A stretch of 45,005 bases of DNA, from NCBI GenBank assembly GCA_023150615.1, contig JAKLKO010000007.1, positions 1-45,005 on the forward strand. The letters are read 5' to 3'. The position numbers were made by a program, and so were the translations under genes. This stretch comes from Phycisphaerae bacterium. Its GTDB lineage: Bacteria; Planctomycetota; Phycisphaerae; UBA1845; UTPLA1. Numbering within the stretch: position 1 is the stretch's first letter; every line of letters begins with the position of its first letter. Positions 41,597 through 45,005 of the stretch are shown here, in pieces. Under the pieces are notes generated by a model, which was given only the letters and a program-made list of their open reading frames with translations, searched no databases and had not been told where the DNA came from.

Positions 41597-42538
41597 GTGT
41601 CAACCGCCCGGCTTCAGCGAAACACGGTCATCGGCTTTGTCGCCAGCGTAGCGCTGGCGCTCGGGAAATTCCTCGCCGGAGTCTTCGGGCGATCGACCGC
41701 ACTGATCGCAGACGCGGTCGAGTCGTTCGCCGATACGGTCGGCTCCATCATCGTCTGGCAGGGAATCCGAGTCTCCGCCCGGCCGCCTGATCGAGATCAT
41801 CCCTACGGCCACGGCAAGGCCGAGGCCATCGCGGCATTCAGCGTCGGCGGCCTCCTCTTGTTCGCGGCCGCCGGCATCGTCTTCAGGTCTTTTCAGGAGA
41901 TCCTCACGCCCCATGATGCGCCCGCGCCCTGGACGCTGGTCGTGCTCTTGGCGGTCATCGCGATCAAGGCGGGACTGTTCCGGCTGCTGCTCGGGGGCGC
42001 GCGGACGTTCGATTCGCAGGCTGCCGCGGCCGATGCCTGGCATCATCGCTCGGACGCCATCACCTCCGCCGCCGCGTTTCTCGGCGTCTCGGTTGCCGTT
42101 TGGGGGCCGCCATGGCTCGACATCCCTGAACTCGTGCTCGCCGACGAAGCCGCCGCGCTGATCGCGAGCGGGATCATCGTCCGGACAGCCATCTCGCTGA
42201 TCGGCCCGCCGCTCCATGAGTTGCTGGATTCCGCCCCGCACGATCTGATCGAACGGATTCGAACCACCGCGTCGCAGGTGGATGGCGTGCGGCTCATCGA
42301 GCAGGTCCACGCGCGCAAGAGCGGCCGCGGCTACTTCGTCGACATGCACCTGCACGTGGATCCCGATCTTAGCGTCCGCGTCGCGCACACGCTTTCCGGC
42401 CGGGTCAAGGCCCACGTGCGAAGCGCAATTCCCTCGATCACGCAGATCCTGATCCACGTCGAGCCAGCCGAGTCGCCGGCGCACGACCCGGTGGACGCGT
42501 CGTCCGGATCACCGTCGCCGCCGAAAAACGCCGGCTGA
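41597..42538 (+). CDS. Cation diffusion facilitator (FieF-like metal exporter)
   Basis: This 313-aa protein starts at GTG 41597 with a GGGA before it. It shows the CDF pattern of six helices: LIADAVESFADTVGS in helix 2, DHPYGHGKAEAIAAF in the loop, DAWHHRSDAITSAAAF in helix 5, then a cytosolic C-terminal domain (about 210-295). Metal-site residues are H-x3-D in helix 5 (WHHRSD); in helix 2 the site reads E-x3-D (ESFAD) where FieF has D-x3-D. Members export Zn, Fe, Mn or Cd; the Glu leaves the metal open. It is alone between the bc operon and a convergent gene. Confidence 0.9.
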   Translation: MSTARLQRNTVIGFVASVALALGKFLAGVFGRSTALIADAVESFADTVGSIIVWQGIRVSARPPDRDHPYGHGKAEAIAAFSVGGLLLFAAAGIVFRSFQEILTPHDAPAPWTLVVLLAVIAIKAGLFRLLLGGARTFDSQAAAADAWHHRSDAITSAAAFLGVSVAVWGPPWLDIPELVLADEAAALIASGIIVRTAISLIGPPLHELLDSAPHDLIERIRTTASQVDGVRLIEQVHARKSGRGYFVDMHLHVDPDLSVRVAHTLSGRVKAHVRSAIPSITQILIHVEPAESPAHDPVDASSGSPSPPKNAG

Positions 42539-42617
42539 TTATCGGTGAAGCGGACGCGACACGCGCCGAAGCGACGCTCAAACGCCTCGTTCCCCCGTGG
42601 AAGTCGGCGCGCGCTAT

Positions 42618-42965
42618 TCAACGATCGCGCTCGAATTGCTCCTGCGCCCACGACCATGCCGCGACCGTCCGCGGAAAGCCGACCGTGTTCATCCCGAGCA
42701 GGATGGCCTGCTCAATCTCCCGCTGCGTGGCTCCGGCCTCTGCGGCCCGGCGGACGTGGCTCTTGAGCGCGGATTCCAGCCCGCCCCCGAGACTGATTCC
42801 GATCTTGATCAGCTCGCACACCCGCCGATCGAGCGGGCCCGCGCGATCGACCGCGCGGGCGATCTGTTCGTGCGTCTGCCCAAGCACCGGGTACTTCCCG
42901 ATAAACGCTCGAAATGCCCCCGGCAACTTCTTCGATTTCGTCGAACGTGCGCCCCGCTTTGGCAT
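42618..42965 (-). CDS. Carboxymuconolactone-decarboxylase-family protein without redox Cys
   Basis: This 115-aa protein has the CMD/AhpD fold: LPGAFRAFIGKYPVLGQTHEQIARAVDRAGPLDRRVCELIKIGISLGGGLESALKSHVRRAAEAGATQREIEQ as a string of conserved blocks. The CXXC of AhpD is replaced (the SALKSH position lacks it), and the only Cys is in RRVCELI. The start at ATG 42965 removes a long N-terminal extension that lies inside the MoaA gene. Probably a small decarboxylase-like or stress protein; its substrate is unknown. It lies 77 bp after the MoaA gene on the same strand. Confidence 0.85.
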   Translation of the reverse strand: MPKRGARSTKSKKLPGAFRAFIGKYPVLGQTHEQIARAVDRAGPLDRRVCELIKIGISLGGGLESALKSHVRRAAEAGATQREIEQAILLGMNTVGFPRTVAAWSWAQEQFERDR

Positions 42966-43042
42966 CCGTGAAGTCCTCCGATTCGTGGCCCGGTGCGGCG
43001 ATCGAGAACCTCGCCGCGGTCGACCCGGTGCAACAGGCGACC

Positions 43043-44083
43043 TTAACCACCCAACGTAACCATTGCGACCGGCTGTCGCAACGGTCCGGCCGCGCGCTTG
43101 CCGTCGACCGCCTGCTCCAGCAGCGCCCCCGCGCGACCGGAATCGAACTGTCCGCCCGTCCAGCAGGCCGCAAGATCGACGCATCGCGAATCGAGCAGGC
43201 ACGGAAACAACTTCCCATCCGCCGTAATGCGCATCCGGCGACATTGTCCGCAGAACGACTCCGAGATCGGGGCGATGATGCCGATCGTGCCGCGCGCGTC
43301 GTCGCCATCGGCGAGGTAGCGTACTGCGGTCTCGCCGAACCGGCGCGGGAGCAGCGACAGTCGGAACCGCGATTCCAGAATCTCGCGTATCCGGCGCGCC
43401 GGCACGAAATGCGCACGATTGAATTCCGCTGCCGGACCGATCGGCATCGCCTCCAGAAAGCGAATCTCCAACCCACGACGCAGCGACCACTCTGCGAGTT
43501 CGACGACCTGGTCGTCGTTCTGTCCCGCAATGACGACCGTGTTCAGCTTGACTGACTCGAAGCCGAGCGCCCGCGCCACGTCGATCCCCGCGATCACGTC
43601 CTCGACCCGGCCGCCGGTCATTGCTCGATACCGCGGCCCGTCGATCGCGTCAAAAGAGATGTTCAGCCGATCCAGTCCCGCCGCGCGCAGTTCCCGCGCA
43701 CAGCCGGCCAGTCGCCCGCCGTTGGTCGTCATCGCGATTGACAGGTCCGGCGCGGCGGTGCGGATGTCGCCGATGAACGCGGCGCTCGATGGATGGAGCA
43801 GCGGCTCGCCGCCGGTAAGTCGGAGCTGCCGCAACCCGCGGTCGCGCCACAGGAACGTCACCAGGTCGAGTCGCTGCCGATCGGAAAGCTCTGCCGAGCG
43901 AGCGCGTAGCCCGGCGGCGGGACAACAATAGCAGCAGCGAAGATTGCATGACGACGTCACGGACAGACGAAGATGATCGATCCGGCGGCCGCGGCCATCG
44001 ACGATCGAGTGAGCGTCCGCGTGCCGTTCCGAATCGGCGCGGACGGCGTCGCGGGCCGCGGCGTTCCGCCCGACGGTCGCCAT
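43043..44083 (-). CDS. moaA: GTP 3',8-cyclase, molybdenum cofactor biosynthesis
   Basis: This 346-aa radical-SAM enzyme makes 3',8-cH2GTP, the first step of molybdopterin synthesis. The N-terminal cluster motif is SCNLRCCYC (C-x3-C-x2-C), the SAM region has LRLTGGEPLL, and the second cluster sits at FCGQCRRMRI...KLFPC (C-x2-C-x13-C). The protein ends in GG, as active MoaA must. ATG 44083 is chosen because the frame upstream runs back into the outer-membrane protein gene. Molybdenum cofactor would serve oxidoreductases elsewhere in the genome; none is encoded in the window. Confidence 0.95.
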   Translation of the reverse strand: MATVGRNAAARDAVRADSERHADAHSIVDGRGRRIDHLRLSVTSSCNLRCCYCCPAAGLRARSAELSDRQRLDLVTFLWRDRGLRQLRLTGGEPLLHPSSAAFIGDIRTAAPDLSIAMTTNGGRLAGCARELRAAGLDRLNISFDAIDGPRYRAMTGGRVEDVIAGIDVARALGFESVKLNTVVIAGQNDDQVVELAEWSLRRGLEIRFLEAMPIGPAAEFNRAHFVPARRIREILESRFRLSLLPRRFGETAVRYLADGDDARGTIGIIAPISESFCGQCRRMRITADGKLFPCLLDSRCVDLAACWTGGQFDSGRAGALLEQAVDGKRAAGPLRQPVAMVTLGG

Positions 44084-44142
44084 GTCGGATGCTCGTGTTG
44101 ATGCAACGGAGGCCACTTCACCCTCGCCGGCGCGTCTGCCCG

Positions 44143-45005
44143 CTAGAAACGGAACTGATACTGAAGATAGAAGTAGTCCAGGTCGCGCGATGCCCCCGAC
44201 GTATTGATGAAGTTCGATGGCCAGAAGTGCGACCAACCGATCAGGATGGACGAGTGCACGTCGATCTGCCAGGTCACCGTGGCGTCGAGCTCGTCGCCGA
44301 CGTCGTTGCCGGACGATCCCGTCGTGTTCCGGCGGATGGGAACACCGCCGGCGTTGTAGAGCGCGTCGAGGTTGGAATCCAGCCAGAAGTGGTACCAGTA
44401 CAGCTTCGCCGTGACGTTCTTGAGAGGCTTGAACCCGACGTTGACGTTCGGCGCGAGGATGTTCGCGCGCGCCACGTCGTCGGCGAAGCCGAGGAAGGCG
44501 TGACCGGTCGGATACAACTGGTTCCACGTATCGTGGCTGCGGTCGCGCGGCGTATCGTCACCGGACGCGTAGTCGAACCCGAGACCGATCCGCGGCGACA
44601 TCGGCACGTCCTTGAACGTGTATCCCGCATCGCTCGCGAACATCCACGCGTGAACTTCGTCGCCGGCCCACTTGCCCCACTGGCCGCCGCCCTCGACGTC
44701 GTAGTCGAAGCCGCCGGTCTTGCCGCCGAAGCGGCCGCCGATGGTATAGACGTTGAGGTCTCCGAAGCGGTTATTGGCGTTGACGAAGAAGCCCCGGTCG
44801 TTCAGCCCGAGGAAATAGACGTCCACGACGTGATTCGGGATTCCCTTGAAGGTCGTGTAGAGACCGTAGAAGTTCTGCTCTTCACGCCAGTGATCCGGCT
44901 TGCGGTTCATTCCCTCGTTGATGTGCGTGTTCCACGGGCTCGTGAACGGCTCGTTCATGAAGAACACCGGCTTGACCCAGAACACGTCGACGTCGAACAT
45001 CGGGC
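44143..45005 (-). CDS. Alginate-export-like outer-membrane beta-barrel protein, partial
   Basis: The gene runs off the right edge of the window, so the N-terminus is missing. The visible part (about 287 residues) alternates hydrophobic and polar residues with many aromatic strand ends (YWYHFWLD, FYLQYQFRF) and finishes in the C-terminal Phe that the outer-membrane assembly machinery recognises. Segments such as DVDVFWVKPV and HAFLGFADD fit the alginate-export porin family. It could export a polysaccharide or be a general porin. MoaA follows 59 bp downstream on the same strand. Confidence 0.75.
   Translation of the reverse strand, partial: PMFDVDVFWVKPVFFMNEPFTSPWNTHINEGMNRKPDHWREEQNFYGLYTTFKGIPNHVVDVYFLGLNDRGFFVNANNRFGDLNVYTIGGRFGGKTGGFDYDVEGGGQWGKWAGDEVHAWMFASDAGYTFKDVPMSPRIGLGFDYASGDDTPRDRSHDTWNQLYPTGHAFLGFADDVARANILAPNVNVGFKPLKNVTAKLYWYHFWLDSNLDALYNAGGVPIRRNTTGSSGNDVGDELDATVTWQIDVHSSILIGWSHFWPSNFINTSGASRDLDYFYLQYQFRF

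Noticed and set aside
1..45005. CRISPR array, rRNA genes, insertion-sequence transposase or integrase
   Set aside because: I looked for regularly spaced repeats, rRNA-like stretches and transposase or recombinase motifs on both strands and found none.

Overview
The window is GC-rich, with dense, tightly packed genes and many long antisense open frames that are only shadows. Its content (Hmc-like and bc-type complexes carrying giant multiheme cytochromes, a haem-binding sensor kinase, an alginate-export-type porin) points to a Gram-negative respiratory bacterium. I would guess Planctomycetota or a deeply branching relative, but this is inference: there is no rRNA and no complete tRNA to settle it.

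Region 1 (1-13,714) looks like an integrated defence island. A sulfotransferase gene runs in from the left edge. Next come a small excisionase-like HTH protein and a tightly overlapping cassette: a 1196-aa N6-adenine methylase with a nuclease-like N-terminus, a NurA-like nuclease, a HerA-like ATPase, a second SPPY-type DNA methylase and a 568-aa coiled-coil protein of unknown family. A short conserved-looking ORF and an unknown two-gene unit with its own clear sigma70 promoter follow. The right edge is marked by nested inverted repeats and the 3' half of a tRNA-Gly gene, the classic scar of tyrosine-recombinase integration.

Region 2 (13,774-19,452, minus strand) is a four-gene operon: an MBOAT acyltransferase fused to an SGNH domain, a carrier protein, an adenylation enzyme and an acyl-CoA-dehydrogenase-like enzyme. 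The adenylation enzyme's specificity residues read DLLYLALVCK, which I recall as the L-proline code of PltF-type enzymes, and the dehydrogenase looks like PltE. I infer that pyrrole-2-carboxyl (or another oxidised prolyl) groups are made on the carrier and handed to the MBOAT protein for export or surface acylation.

Region 3 (19,924-30,835) holds a di-haem membrane sensor kinase and an NtrC-type sigma54 activator. Diverging from them are two glycine-cleavage-H-like proteins without the lipoyl lysine, and an Hmc-like respiratory module (Tat ferredoxin with four clusters, NrfD-type quinone protein, a 51-aa membrane peptide, a cytochrome with 17 haem sites). A near-consensus -24/-12 promoter lies before the second H-like gene, so the two-component system probably drives this module. 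A cyclic-nucleotide-binding protein and an MsrB-MsrA fusion follow.

Region 4 (31,081-34,779) carries a VOC-domain protein and a beta-carbonic anhydrase/SulP transporter pair. Region 5 (34,816-41,225, minus strand) has a DUF4136 lipoprotein and an Rrf2-led operon: a cytochrome with 15 haem sites, a TPR/thioredoxin-fold protein, Rieske protein, b6-like cytochrome b, subunit IV and a pentahaem cytochrome. The two giant cytochromes of regions 3 and 5 share a homologous C-terminal module, so the two quinone-linked complexes probably meet the same periplasmic partner. Region 6 (41,597-45,005) holds a cation diffusion facilitator, a carboxymuconolactone-decarboxylase-like protein, MoaA, and a partial outer-membrane beta-barrel protein.
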